The notes: generated by a model from the sequence alone, not told the origin. Positions 8,447 to 17,434 are shown, numbered from the stretch's first letter. The stretch: 64,000 nucleotides of DNA from Candidatus Scalindua sediminis (GCA_008636105.1 VSDH01000014.1:1-64000); one strand, 5' to 3'. Made by a program: numbers and translations.

Positions 8447-9421
8447 ATGAATGATTATCTGGCCTTGCAAATTGGTATTGCTTTTATACTGGACATCTTA
8501 ATTGGAGACCCAAGATGGTTGCCTCATCCCGTAAGAATAATAGGCAAGTGTGTTGAATTACTGGAGAAGGTATTAAGAGGGGCATTTGCATCGGAAAGAT
8601 TGGCTGGTGTTTTTCTTGCAGGGATTACGGTATCCGGAACATATCTATTAACCTACGAAATAATAAATATGTTTAGCCACGTAGGCAAGATTTGGGAATT
8701 TGCTATTAGTACGATCATCATCTTCTTTTCATTATCTATTCGAGATCTCTTTAAAGAAGCGAAAGGTGTTATGAATGAACTGGAATCTGGAAATATTGGA
8801 CAAGCGCGTGAAAGACTATCTCAGATTGTAGGGAGAGACACACATAATCTTAACAAACAACAAATTACAAAGGCTTGTGTAGAAACGACAGCAGAAAATA
8901 GTGTTGATGGAATAATTGCTCCATTATTTTTTGCCTTTATCGGTGGTCCTGCTCTTGCAATGGCCTACAAGGCAATTAATACACTGGATTCTATGGTCGG
9001 ATATAAGTACAGGAAATACCTGAATCTTGGCTGGGCATCGGCAAAACTTGACGATATAGCTAATTACATCCCTGCAAGGATTGCAGCCATAATATTACCC
9101 ATGTCTTCTTATATGTGTGGTGCAGATTTTTTAAATTCGATAAAAATACTTAGAAGAGATAGAAGAAAACATCCCAGTCCGAATAGTGGGATTCCAGAAG
9201 CTGCAATTGCAGGCGCATTAGGAATTAAACTTGGTGGCCCCAGCACATACAAAGGTGTTATCTCGAATAAACCCTTCATCGGTGGACAAACAAATGAAAT
9301 AGTCCCTGATAATATTAGACATACTATAAGGATAGTTTTTGTGGCTGCAGTTTTGTTGGTTGCATGCGGCATAACAATTTTATTGATTGACAATTATTTA
9401 GCCACGAATTTGCACAAATAA
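8447..9421 (+). CDS. cbiB: CbiB, adenosylcobinamide-phosphate synthase
   Basis: This inner-membrane enzyme attaches aminopropanol phosphate, the CobD product, to adenosylcobyric acid. The family opening ILIGDPRWLPHPVRIIG is at residues 17-33. The conserved ETTAENSVDGIIAPLFF, YKAINTLDSMVGYK and the later NSGIPEAAIAGALGIKLGG are all present. Membrane segments occur near residues 45-70, 80-100, 155-175, 205-225 and 285-310. The 324-residue length is standard. It is separated from cobQ and cbiA by repeat elements and may depend on read-through. Confidence 0.94.
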   Translation: MNDYLALQIGIAFILDILIGDPRWLPHPVRIIGKCVELLEKVLRGAFASERLAGVFLAGITVSGTYLLTYEIINMFSHVGKIWEFAISTIIIFFSLSIRDLFKEAKGVMNELESGNIGQARERLSQIVGRDTHNLNKQQITKACVETTAENSVDGIIAPLFFAFIGGPALAMAYKAINTLDSMVGYKYRKYLNLGWASAKLDDIANYIPARIAAIILPMSSYMCGADFLNSIKILRRDRRKHPSPNSGIPEAAIAGALGIKLGGPSTYKGVISNKPFIGGQTNEIVPDNIRHTIRIVFVAAVLLVACGITILLIDNYLATNLHK

Positions 9422-9513
9422 AATAAAAGAACCTTTTTCTTAAGACTCTTATACACAGAGTCAAATATGTTTACGCATGTAGTTAAACGTTTATGAAAAC
9501 AATGCCATTACTA

Positions 9514-10024
9514 TGTCATTTCGAGCCATGTCCCGAACGGAGTGAGGGAGCTTGCGAGAAATCCTTGTTCCGACAGAGGGGAGAGTTCTTTAATGACCAC
9601 AGAGAAAATATATTATATTTACTTGCTTACAAACTGGAATAATAAGGTCATGTATGTGGGAGTAACCAATAACCTGATACGTCGTATTTATGAACATAAA
9701 AACAAACTAGTCAAAGGATTTACCAAAAAATATAATGTGAATAAGCTTGTCTATTATGAAGTAACGCAGGATGTGATAGCTGCACTTACTAGAGAAAAAG
9801 AGATAAAGAAATGGCGAAGGGAGAAGAAAGATCGATTAGTGAATCGAATGAATCCAACATGGAAGGATTTAAGTTTGGAATGGTAATGTTTTCTACCAGA
9901 GCCTGTCCTAAGCGAAAGATGAAGATTCCTCACGGAGTTTACCCTGAGCAGGATTCTTCACTTCGTTCGGAATGACACAAAACAAAGGGTTCGGAATGAC
10001 AGGAGCGAAGGAGTCGAAATGACA
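9514..10024 (+). mobile_element. Inverted-repeat element carrying a GIY-YIG nuclease gene
   Basis: A perfect 11-bp inverted pair, TGTCATTTCGA (9514-9524) and TCGAAATGACA (10014-10024), encloses 511 bp with one gene, a small GIY-YIG nuclease at 9593-9886. The flanks contain further GGAATGACA-type words. The unit sits between cbiB and cbiA, splitting the cobalamin cluster. That it moves as a unit is inference, since no target duplication was identified. Confidence 0.5.
9593..9886 (+). CDS. Small GIY-YIG nuclease (URI/SLX1-like domain protein)
   Basis: This 97-residue protein is a single GIY-YIG domain. It has YYIYLLTNWNN (the GIY strand), VMYVGVTNNL (the YIG strand), the catalytic-arginine region LIRRIYEHK, then VYYE with the metal-binding glutamate position, and AALTREKEIKKWRREKK. 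Stand-alone domains of this kind are common in bacteria, are often annotated as excinuclease-like, and have no agreed role. ATG 9593 is preferred over an upstream GTG because that would start inside a repeat. The gene lies wholly inside an inverted-repeat element, suggesting that the nuclease helps the repeat spread or excise (inference). Confidence 0.88.
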   Translation: MTTEKIYYIYLLTNWNNKVMYVGVTNNLIRRIYEHKNKLVKGFTKKYNVNKLVYYEVTQDVIAALTREKEIKKWRREKKDRLVNRMNPTWKDLSLEW

Positions 10025-10185
10025 AAAGGGTAGAGGTCAAAATGACCATGACTGAGTGCCTTCAAACATACGCAATTTTTTATAACCGTATTTATAGATT
10101 AACTATTTTGTAGGGTAAGTCATTATACAATGTTTCTTTCTATTTGTGTTCATTTGTGTTAATTAGTGGCTAAGCAGTATATACT

Positions 10186-11595
10186 ATGAGTAAAATACCA
10201 CGAGTTATGATTGCAGGAACAAATAGTGGTGTGGGTAAGACTACGGTTACCCTGGGCATTATGTCCGCTTTAGTCAAAAGGGGGATGATGGTGCAAGGGT
10301 TCAAGTCTGGCCCGGATTACATTGACCCCTCACACCATAACCTTGTTACAGGAAATGCATCCAGAAATCTGGATACGTGGATTATGGGTAATGACGTATG
10401 TAGGGAGCTCTTTGAACGTTCAGCTATTAAGGCTGACATATCCGTTATTGAAGGCGTAATGGGTTTATATGATGGCAGTATTGATTCTACAGGTCTTGGT
10501 AGTAGTGCTCACCTGGCAAAGGTATTAAATACTCCCGTCATTCTCGTAATTAATGCAAAGGGTATGGCACAAAGTGCAGCTGCAATGATATTAGGTTTCA
10601 AGGAGTATGATAAAGAAGTAAGTCTGTCAGGCGTGATCCTTAATAACGTGGCAAGTCAAAACCATTACGATTATATCAAAAAATCAATTGAGGAAACTTG
10701 TTCTATCCCCATTTTAGGCTATCTGCAAAAAGACAAAGAAAACACAATTCCAGAAAGGCATCTTGGTTTGATTCCTTCTACCGAGAATAAGAGCCCTTCA
10801 ATTCTTTACGAAAGATTAGGCGAAATGGTACTTAAAACAGTTGATATAGATAAATTGCTCGAAGTAGCCCGTTCAGCCGATGATTTTCCAAAACATAAAA
10901 AGACAATATTTCAAGAAAACAATAGAACCTTCGATGTCCAGATAGCACTGGCAAAGGATGAAGCCTTTTGCTTCTATTATCAGGATGATATCGAATTGTT
11001 TGAATCTTTCGGCGCAAAGATTCGTTACTTCAGCCCACTTAATGACAAACGTATTCCTGATGATGTGGATGGTATTTTTATTGGTGGGGGCTTTCCTGAA
11101 TTATACGCTGAAAGGCTTATGAAGAACACAAGTATGCGAAATGCAATATTAGATGCGGCCGGTCAAGGAACTGTAATATACGGTGAATGTGGTGGTATGA
11201 TGTACCTGCTGGAGAAGATAATTGATACTGAAGGGAGGCCATTCAAGATGTGTGGCGTATTAGAGGGAACCTCCAGGATGGAAAATAAGAGACAGGGGTT
11301 GGGTTATGTTTCTGTTAATGCGTTATGTGACAATCCACTTTGTAAAAAAGGAGATACATTTCGCGCACACGAATTCCATTGGTCAAGATTGTTAGATGTT
11401 CCGGAAGAAACTATCTTCGTTTTTGAGAAAAGAAAAAGTAATGGAAGCCAATGTGGATTTGATGGCATATATAAAAACAATATCATTGCATCTTATGCAC
11501 ACGTACATTTCAGCAGCAATCCGGAGTTGGCAAAAAATCTACTAATATCTATCTCAAATGTTTCCAGGGACAAGTTAATAACAGAAAGGATCTAA
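10186..11595 (+). CDS. cbiA: CbiA/CobB, cobyrinic acid a,c-diamide synthase
   Basis: CbiA amidates the a and c carboxylates of cob(II)yrinic acid using glutamine and ATP. The N-terminal ATPase domain shows GTNSGVGKTTVTLG (residues 11-24) and FKSGPDYIDPSHH. The C-terminal glutaminase-like domain shows FIGGGFPELYAERL, the cysteine in VIYGECGGMMYLL and the terminal SYAHVHFSSNP. The length (469) is typical. A short gap leads to cbiX. Confidence 0.95.
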   Translation: MSKIPRVMIAGTNSGVGKTTVTLGIMSALVKRGMMVQGFKSGPDYIDPSHHNLVTGNASRNLDTWIMGNDVCRELFERSAIKADISVIEGVMGLYDGSIDSTGLGSSAHLAKVLNTPVILVINAKGMAQSAAAMILGFKEYDKEVSLSGVILNNVASQNHYDYIKKSIEETCSIPILGYLQKDKENTIPERHLGLIPSTENKSPSILYERLGEMVLKTVDIDKLLEVARSADDFPKHKKTIFQENNRTFDVQIALAKDEAFCFYYQDDIELFESFGAKIRYFSPLNDKRIPDDVDGIFIGGGFPELYAERLMKNTSMRNAILDAAGQGTVIYGECGGMMYLLEKIIDTEGRPFKMCGVLEGTSRMENKRQGLGYVSVNALCDNPLCKKGDTFRAHEFHWSRLLDVPEETIFVFEKRKSNGSQCGFDGIYKNNIIASYAHVHFSSNPELAKNLLISISNVSRDKLITERI

Positions 11596-11600
11596 TTAAA

Positions 11601-11972
11601 TTGAAAACAGGCGTAATTGTCCTTGCTCATGGCAGCAAGGTTAAGAGTGGTAATGAAGGGTTATTTAAGGTTGCCGAAATGTTGCGAGCAATGGGTAAAT
11701 GGGATATGGTTGATCCATGTTTTCTACAACTTGCCCAACCAAGGTTTACTGATGTGGTGAAAAACACAGTAGAAAAGGGTGCAAAGAGGATTGTAGTTAT
11801 GCCTCTCTTATTGTTCAGTGGAAACCACGTAATAAAAGATATTCCCGATGAAATAGAGGGTGAAAAAAAGAAGTATCCGGAAGTTGAATTCTTTTATGCA
11901 AGCAGTCTTGGTGCTGATGAACGTATCGCACAGATTGCAGCAGATAGGATAGATGAAGCAATGAATTATTAG
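11601..11972 (+). CDS. cbiX: CbiX, short-form sirohydrochlorin cobaltochelatase
   Basis: CbiX(S) inserts Co2+ into sirohydrochlorin, the entry step of the anaerobic cobalamin branch. The 123-residue single-domain protein has both metal-site histidines, in VLAHGSK near residue 10 and in SGNHVIKDIP near residue 75. The small form probably acts as a homodimer. TTG is the start, with AAAGGA at 11586-11591 upstream and five bases after the cbiA stop. SirB (ferrochelatase) is a related possibility, but the operon favours cobalt. Confidence 0.9.
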   Translation: MKTGVIVLAHGSKVKSGNEGLFKVAEMLRAMGKWDMVDPCFLQLAQPRFTDVVKNTVEKGAKRIVVMPLLLFSGNHVIKDIPDEIEGEKKKYPEVEFFYASSLGADERIAQIAADRIDEAMNY

Positions 11973-12017
11973 CTGGTGTAACCAGCCGTCATTGGTCAGT
12001 AACCATTAGGTAACTAG

Positions 12018-12038
12018 TAGGGTGGGCATTGCCAACCA
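12018..12038. repeat. TAGGGTGGGC hairpin fragment before cbiC
   Basis: TAGGGTGGGCATTGCCAACCA is a slightly degraded hairpin of the 1276-1329 repeat type. Its presence argues against a GTG start for cbiC at 12022, which would lie inside it. Confidence 0.5.
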
Positions 12039-12066
12039 TTTATTCTTGTTATCCAGTCAAAATATT

Positions 12067-12744
12067 ATGAACATGGAAAAACAAACTAAAGATTATTTGG
12101 ATAACCCAAAAGCCATTATTGATGAAAGTTTCAAGATTATAGATAACCTGGTCGACCTTGGTAATATTCCAGAAACCTCAAGGCCGATTGTAAGAAGAGT
12201 AATCCATGCAACAGGTGATATTGACTATGCTGACAATCTAATAATACATCCCATGGCTGTTGAACGGGGTGTAAACGCTATCGTCACAGGCAAATCAATA
12301 GTCTCAGACGTAAATATGGTCAGGGCTGGTATCAGTGAAAAAGGCATAAACAGTTTTGGAGGAAAGATAGTCTGCAAGATTGCAGAAGAAGATATTGCTG
12401 ATAAGGCCAAAGAATCTAATAAAACCCGTGCTATTACGGCTATACAAGGGTCTATAGAAGAGATTTCCGGAGGTATTGTAGTGATAGGCAATGCACCTAC
12501 GGCAGTTTTTACGATCATTGACCTTATCCGAAGAGAAGAGGTCGTACCTGCGCTGGTAATAGCAGTACCTGTCGGTTTTGTAAAGGCGGCAGAATCTAAG
12601 GAGGCATTACAGACATACCTGGACAACAAGAAGGGCCTTCAAATTCCCTATATAGTCAACATTGGCAGGAAGGGCGGCAGTGCAGTCGCTGTTGCAATTG
12701 TAAATGCCTTATTAAGCATTGCCAAAGAAGCAAAGGCCGGGTAA
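12067..12744 (+). CDS. cbiC: CbiC, cobalt-precorrin-8 methylmutase
   Basis: CbiC moves the C-11 methyl group to C-12 to give cobyrinic acid. The catalytic histidine is in IVRRVIHATGDIDYA. The family blocks GKSIVSDVNMVRAGI, GNAPTAVFTIIDLI and VAVPVGFVKAAESKEAL are present. The start is taken as ATG 12067, with ATG 12073 also possible. A GTG at 12022 lies in a repeat. No clear ribosome site is visible before either ATG. From 12067 the protein has 225 residues, slightly longer than usual because of a short N-terminal helix. Confidence 0.92.
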   Translation: MNMEKQTKDYLDNPKAIIDESFKIIDNLVDLGNIPETSRPIVRRVIHATGDIDYADNLIIHPMAVERGVNAIVTGKSIVSDVNMVRAGISEKGINSFGGKIVCKIAEEDIADKAKESNKTRAITAIQGSIEEISGGIVVIGNAPTAVFTIIDLIRREEVVPALVIAVPVGFVKAAESKEALQTYLDNKKGLQIPYIVNIGRKGGSAVAVAIVNALLSIAKEAKAG

Positions 12745-12815
12745 GGGTAAAGGTTACGAGGCCAGTGTGGTAGTTGGGTTAAGGTGAAGTTTAAAGAAAA
12801 CCACCTACTTAGTTT

Positions 12816-12938
12816 CTGTTGCAGAAACGCTATATTGTCACCCTGAACTCGTTTCAGGGTCTATTAACATCGTGATTAATATAGATTCTGAAATAAATTC
12901 AGAATGACATTTTTTGGCATTTATGCTTTCCGCAACAG
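12816..12938. repeat. Inverted-repeat element, family 2, short copy
   Basis: The ends CTGTTGCAGAAACGC and CTTTCCGCAACAG enclose 123 bp. The left half (TATATTGTCACCCTGAACTC and on through GTTTCAGGGTCTA) nearly repeats the copy at 7920. Two internal hairpins remain. It lies between cbiC and cbiD. Confidence 0.8.
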
Positions 12939-13021
12939 AAATTGCTTAACCTATTAACTAAACTGGCTTCTTTGCCTTTACCTAACAACTTAACCAGAGC
13001 ATAGAGATTGATTAAACAAAA

Positions 13022-14104
13022 ATGAAGCATAAATATGGTTTTACTACGGGTAGTTGTGCTGCCGGTGCAGCGAAGGGTGCTGCCTATGGTCTCCTTCAAG
13101 GGACAATACCCGATTCTGTTGATATCAATACACCGGCAAATGTTACATTACGATTAAGCCTGATTCACCGTAAAGTTGGTAACAATTTTGCCGAATGTGC
13201 TATACGTAAATATGCCGGCGACGATCCCGATATTACAAATGGCTGCGAAGTACACGTCAGGATTGAAAGGTCTGAAAATAAAGGAATAAGATTCATGAGT
13301 GGGGGGGGCGTTGGTGTGGTTACGAGTCCAGGTCTGCAAGTTGTCCAGGGCGAACCAGCCATAAACCCCGTACCACGATCTATGATTAAAGATGCCATTA
13401 AAGAGGTTCTTGGTAGTTATGATGGGATAAATGCTACTATAACTGTCCCTGAAGGTAAAAAATTAGCTAAAAAGACCTTTAACGAGCGACTGGGCATAAC
13501 TGGTGGCATTTCCATTATAGGGACAACCGGGATTGTCAGACCAATGTCTCTAGATTCCTTCAAGGTTTCGCTTTTGTGCGGATTGGACGTTGCAAAGGCA
13601 TCGGGACACGAGACCGTCGTCCTTGTCCCCGGAAGCATAGGTGAAAAAGGATTTCTTAAACATTTTAACGTTTCCAAATATCAGGTAATTCAGATGAGTA
13701 ATTTTGTTGGGTTTATGCTTAAGGAAGCGCTTAAGCGTGGTTTTAAACGGATAATTTTGGCCGGGCATCCCGGTAAGTTAGCAAAAGTAATTCGTGGGGA
13801 CTTTTATACACACAGCTCCGAGTCAAAACCAGCAAATGACATCTTAATCAACATCTTCAAGAAAGAGAAGATAAGTTCTGAGCTGATTAACGAAATTGAC
13901 TCTTCTTCTACGGTAGAAGGAATGGTAGAGATTTTAAAGGAACATGATAAGCTGCACATATTCGATTGTGTTGCGGATAAGATCCAGTCATCAGCCAACA
14001 AATTTGTCCTGTCAAAAGCAAAAATTGGAACGATACTGTTTGATATGAGGAAAAATATTGTTGGAGTTTCCAAGGGTTTTAAGGATTGGCAAAAAAGCTT
14101 GTAA
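13022..14104 (+). CDS. cbiD: CbiD, cobalt-precorrin-5B C1-methyltransferase
   Basis: CbiD methylates C-1 of cobalt-precorrin-5B and is specific to the anaerobic pathway, so it is a strong marker for that route. The opening YGFTTGSCAAGAAKGA (residues 5-20), VGVVTSPGLQVVQGEPAINPVPR, and GITGGISIIGTTGIVRPMS are the diagnostic blocks. The length (360) is normal. It overlaps the start of cbiE by 19 nt, indicating coupled translation. Confidence 0.95.
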   Translation: MKHKYGFTTGSCAAGAAKGAAYGLLQGTIPDSVDINTPANVTLRLSLIHRKVGNNFAECAIRKYAGDDPDITNGCEVHVRIERSENKGIRFMSGGGVGVVTSPGLQVVQGEPAINPVPRSMIKDAIKEVLGSYDGINATITVPEGKKLAKKTFNERLGITGGISIIGTTGIVRPMSLDSFKVSLLCGLDVAKASGHETVVLVPGSIGEKGFLKHFNVSKYQVIQMSNFVGFMLKEALKRGFKRIILAGHPGKLAKVIRGDFYTHSSESKPANDILINIFKKEKISSELINEIDSSSTVEGMVEILKEHDKLHIFDCVADKIQSSANKFVLSKAKIGTILFDMRKNIVGVSKGFKDWQKSL

Positions 14105-14733
14105 ACAAAATTACGATTGTTGGCTGCGGTCCAGGTTCTAAGAAATATATAACTGGCTACGCCAGGCAACGCATAAAAAAGGCCGATGCCATAATAGGTA
14201 GTAGAAGGTTACTGGAATTATTTTCAGATGTGGAAGCTGAGAAATTTGTCATAAATAAGAACTACAAACTGCTCATTACACGAATCATCTCCCTGAGCAG
14301 AAGCAACAATGTCGTCGTCCTTGTAAGTGGAGATCCGGGGTTTTTTAGTTATGCAAAGCTTATAATTGATAAGGTAGGTGTAGAAAATTGTGAAGTCATT
14401 CCCGGGATTAGCTCAGTTCAGCTTGCATTTGCAGCTATTGGAAAAACCTGGAATGATGCCTGTTTTGTAAGTTTGCATGGCAGAAAAGCAGAAATATCTA
14501 CTCTTATAAAAAAGGTCAAAGGGCATAGCAAAGTTGCAGTGTTAACTGATAATACTAATAATCTGAAGCTTATTGCTAATGGATTGTTGAATGAAGGCTT
14601 AAAAGACAGGAAGATATATATCTGTGAAAACCTTTCTTTAGATAAAGAAAGGATACGCGAATTTGATGTATTATCTGCACAAAAAGCCCGGATAAGAGGG
14701 TTAAATGTAATTATAATTTTAGATGATGAATAG
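14086..14733 (+). CDS. cbiE: CbiE, cobalt-precorrin-7 C5-methyltransferase
   Basis: This tetrapyrrole methylase methylates C-5 of cobalt-precorrin-7. The glycine-rich opening ITIVGCGPGSKKYITGYA and the SAM-pocket segment VVLVSGDPGFFSYA are visible, as are the PGISSVQLAFA block and the SLHGRK motif typical of CbiE. The gene carries only the CbiE domain (215 residues), without the C-15 methyltransferase/decarboxylase domain CbiT that is fused or adjacent in many genomes. The TTG start lies inside the end of cbiD. Confidence 0.9.
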   Translation: MAKKLVNKITIVGCGPGSKKYITGYARQRIKKADAIIGSRRLLELFSDVEAEKFVINKNYKLLITRIISLSRSNNVVVLVSGDPGFFSYAKLIIDKVGVENCEVIPGISSVQLAFAAIGKTWNDACFVSLHGRKAEISTLIKKVKGHSKVAVLTDNTNNLKLIANGLLNEGLKDRKIYICENLSLDKERIREFDVLSAQKARIRGLNVIIILDDE

Positions 14734-14766
14734 GTACTTGCTCAATACCCTGCGGATTGAAGCAGA

Positions 14767-14836
14767 TGTAGCGGAAGGCTTTAACCTTCCATTACAATAC
14801 AGCATATAAAAAGGAAACCTGAAGGTTTCCGCTACA
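14767..14836. repeat. Inverted-repeat element, family 1, short copy
   Basis: TGTAGCGG and CCGCTACA bound 70 bp with inner hairpins GGAAGG-CTTTAA-CCTTCC and GGAAACC-TGAA-GGTTTCC. This matches the element at 5017-5136 in its ends and right arm. It sits between cbiE and cbiL. Confidence 0.78.
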
Positions 14837-14971
14837 GAATTAAATAAACCTGCCGAAGACAGGCATTTCGAGTTTCTGATTTCGAATGTAATCCCAAAGA
14901 TATTTTCAATTAATATTAGTTTATTAAGAAAACTTGAATTATTGTAATAGTGTGAAAAGCTTTAACATGTC

Positions 14972-15691
14972 ATGAATAGTGAACCAGGCAATTTCTATGG
15001 TATTGGTGTTGGCCCGGGAGACAATGAATTACTTACATTAAAGGCAGTCCGTATAATAAAGTCCGTAGATTGTGTCTTCGTTCCAAAAGCTGATACAAAA
15101 GAGTCAAGTACGGCATTAGAGATAGTTAAAGACGTAGTTGCAGATAAAAGAATTATTGAACAGGTCTATCCAATGGTTAGGGATAAGACAAGGCTCGAGA
15201 CGGCATGGTCAAAAGCTGCCAATGAGATTAAGTGTGAAGTTGAATCGGGAAATAACGTAGCATATCTAACTATCGGTGATCCACTAACATTTAGCACTTA
15301 TTGTTATCTCCTGCAACACCTCTCAAAACTAATCCCTTCACAAAATATCCATACCATTCCTGGAATTACGTCTTACAACGCTGCTGCATGTCTGGCAAAT
15401 TACCCCTTGATAGAACAGGACGAGAAGCTTGCCATAATACCAATATCAAAAGAAGTCAGCGAATTGCGTCCAATACTTAACACCTTTGATACAGTTGTGC
15501 TGATGAAGGTGGCAAAGAAACTGGATGAAGTTATTAAACTATTAGAAGAGATGAACCTGATTGAGAATTCACTCTTTGCATCATACGTAGGCTTTAACAA
15601 TGAGCTTATCACCCATGATCTTAACTCACTGAAAGGAAGCGGTAAAGGATACTTATCCGTAATCATCGTCAGGAAACCACCCCATACATAG
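14972..15691 (+). CDS. cbiL: CbiL, cobalt-factor II C20-methyltransferase
   Basis: CbiL methylates C-20 of cobalt-sirohydrochlorin. Seen here are FYGIGVGPGDNELLTLKAVRII (residues 8-29), the VAYLTIGDPLTFSTYCYLL pocket, and the TIPGITSYNAAACLANYPL block. Its length of 239 fits. The family also contains CobI of the aerobic route; with CbiD and CbiX nearby the anaerobic reading is preferred. It is the last cobalamin gene in the cluster, separated from cbiE by a repeat and about 130 nt. Confidence 0.92.
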   Translation: MNSEPGNFYGIGVGPGDNELLTLKAVRIIKSVDCVFVPKADTKESSTALEIVKDVVADKRIIEQVYPMVRDKTRLETAWSKAANEIKCEVESGNNVAYLTIGDPLTFSTYCYLLQHLSKLIPSQNIHTIPGITSYNAAACLANYPLIEQDEKLAIIPISKEVSELRPILNTFDTVVLMKVAKKLDEVIKLLEEMNLIENSLFASYVGFNNELITHDLNSLKGSGKGYLSVIIVRKPPHT

Positions 15692-15840
15692 CACATCTAA
15701 TCAGGATTACCAGAATTATTGATTTCATACTGAATGCCCCTCCGATAAATAAACCAAATAGTTAAATTAAAATAATCATTTTCAAACAAATTATGGTATG
15801 TTATACATATTAAAGAAGTTAGAATGTTAATGGTAACAAT

Positions 15841-17430
15841 ATGGAGAAATTAGAAAAGTTTAAAAAACTGGGATTATCAGATAATGCCTTAAAGGCATTA
15901 AGGAAAAAAGGCTTTGAAGAACCTACTCCGATTCAACAAAAGACTATCCCCATCCTGTTAAGAAACGAAAGGGATATTGTAGGACAGGCGCAAACGGGGA
16001 CAGGGAAAACCGCAGCATTTGGGCTCCCCATTATTGAACGGATAAAAGAAAAATCAAAAATTATTCAGGTTATTATTCTTGTTCCAACCAGAGAATTAGC
16101 TATACAGATTTCAGAAGAAATAAACTCTTTAAAGGGGAATAAAAGATTACATATAATACCTGTATATGGTGGCCAGGCTATTGAACTGCAGCTCAGGAGC
16201 TTAAAAAAAGGAGTTGATGTGGTAGTGGGAACTCCAGGAAGGGTATTAGATCACATTAGAAGGAAAACTATGAATCTGCAGGATATATCATATCTAGTAC
16301 TGGATGAAGCAGACGAGATGCTGAATATGGGTTTTATTGATGAGGTCGAAAAGATTATGAAGGCTACCAATCCAGAGAAAAGAACGATGCTCTTTTCTGC
16401 TACAATGCCGAAAGAAATATTACGCATAGCTAAAAAATATATGGGGAAATATGAATTTGTAGCAGTAGAAAAAGAAACGCTTACTGTAAATCTGACAGAT
16501 CAGATATATTTTGAAGTAGCAACTTCGGACAAATTTGATGCATTATGCAGAATCATAGATATCGAACACGAATTCTACGGACTGGTTTTTTGCAGGACTA
16601 AGGTTGATGTTGACAAGATCGCCAAACACCTTGTTGACAGGGGGTACGATGCAGATGCATTGCATGGCGATATATCACAGTATCAGAGAGAATTAATCCT
16701 GAATAAATTTAAAAAGAAGAGAACCAACATCCTGGTAGCTACAGATGTTGCTGCCAGAGGCATTGATATCGTTGAACTGTCACATGTAATAAATTATTCT
16801 TTACCTCAGGATCCTGAATCTTACGTGCACAGAATAGGAAGAACAGGAAGGGCCGGTAAAGAAGGCACGGCAATAACATTTGTTACGCCCGAAGAATACA
16901 GGAGACTTTTGTTTATAAAAAGAATCGCAAAGACTGAAATTCGGAAAGAAAAACTACCCAGGATCAAAGATATCATAAATACAAAAAAGGCAAGGATAAA
17001 AACTGAACTCAAGAATATTATTAAATCAGAGACATATAATGAATACATTAAAATGGCACAGGAACTGTTGAAAGAACACGAGTCAGAAAATATTGTAGCC
17101 GCGGTCTTGAAACATTCCTATCAGGATGAACTGAATGAGAAAAGCTATAGTGAAATCAAAGATTTTTCCATTGATAAAAAAGGGACAACAAGGCTCTTCG
17201 TAGCACTTGGGAAATCTGATGATATGACTCGTAATAAATTGTTTACTCTTATTAAGCAGAAAGCCCATGTTGATGACTGGAAGATAAAAGACGTTAAAAT
17301 ATTTGATAAATTCTCTTTTGTAACGCTTCCATTTGAAGAAGCAGAAATAATATTAGGTGTATTTAAAAGGGAAAAGAAAGGGAGAAGGCCAATTATTGTA
17401 CGAGCCAAAAAGAAAATGTCGACTAGATAA
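15841..17430 (+). CDS. DEAD-box RNA helicase with DbpA-type RNA-binding domain
   Basis: This is an ATP-dependent RNA helicase, probably acting in ribosome assembly or RNA decay. All core motifs are present: Q motif FEEPTPIQQ, Walker A AQTGTGKT, PTRELA, TPGR, DEAD, SAT, and HRIGRTGRAG. After the core (about residue 370) comes a helical linker. The tail, residues 445-529, begins KGTTRLFVALGKSDDMTRNKL and resembles the DbpA/CsdA C-terminal RRM-like domain. DeaD/CsdA is the closest description. The basic end (KREKKGRRPIIVRAKKK) should help RNA binding. Confidence 0.93.
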   Translation: MEKLEKFKKLGLSDNALKALRKKGFEEPTPIQQKTIPILLRNERDIVGQAQTGTGKTAAFGLPIIERIKEKSKIIQVIILVPTRELAIQISEEINSLKGNKRLHIIPVYGGQAIELQLRSLKKGVDVVVGTPGRVLDHIRRKTMNLQDISYLVLDEADEMLNMGFIDEVEKIMKATNPEKRTMLFSATMPKEILRIAKKYMGKYEFVAVEKETLTVNLTDQIYFEVATSDKFDALCRIIDIEHEFYGLVFCRTKVDVDKIAKHLVDRGYDADALHGDISQYQRELILNKFKKKRTNILVATDVAARGIDIVELSHVINYSLPQDPESYVHRIGRTGRAGKEGTAITFVTPEEYRRLLFIKRIAKTEIRKEKLPRIKDIINTKKARIKTELKNIIKSETYNEYIKMAQELLKEHESENIVAAVLKHSYQDELNEKSYSEIKDFSIDKKGTTRLFVALGKSDDMTRNKLFTLIKQKAHVDDWKIKDVKIFDKFSFVTLPFEEAEIILGVFKREKKGRRPIIVRAKKKMSTR

Positions 17431-17434
17431 GTTT

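Noticed and set aside
12022-12066. Upstream GTG start for cbiC
   Set aside because: The GTG lies inside the TAGGGTGGGC repeat hairpin and the added residues (MGIANHLFLLSSQNI) do not resemble CbiC. ATG 12067 is preferred.
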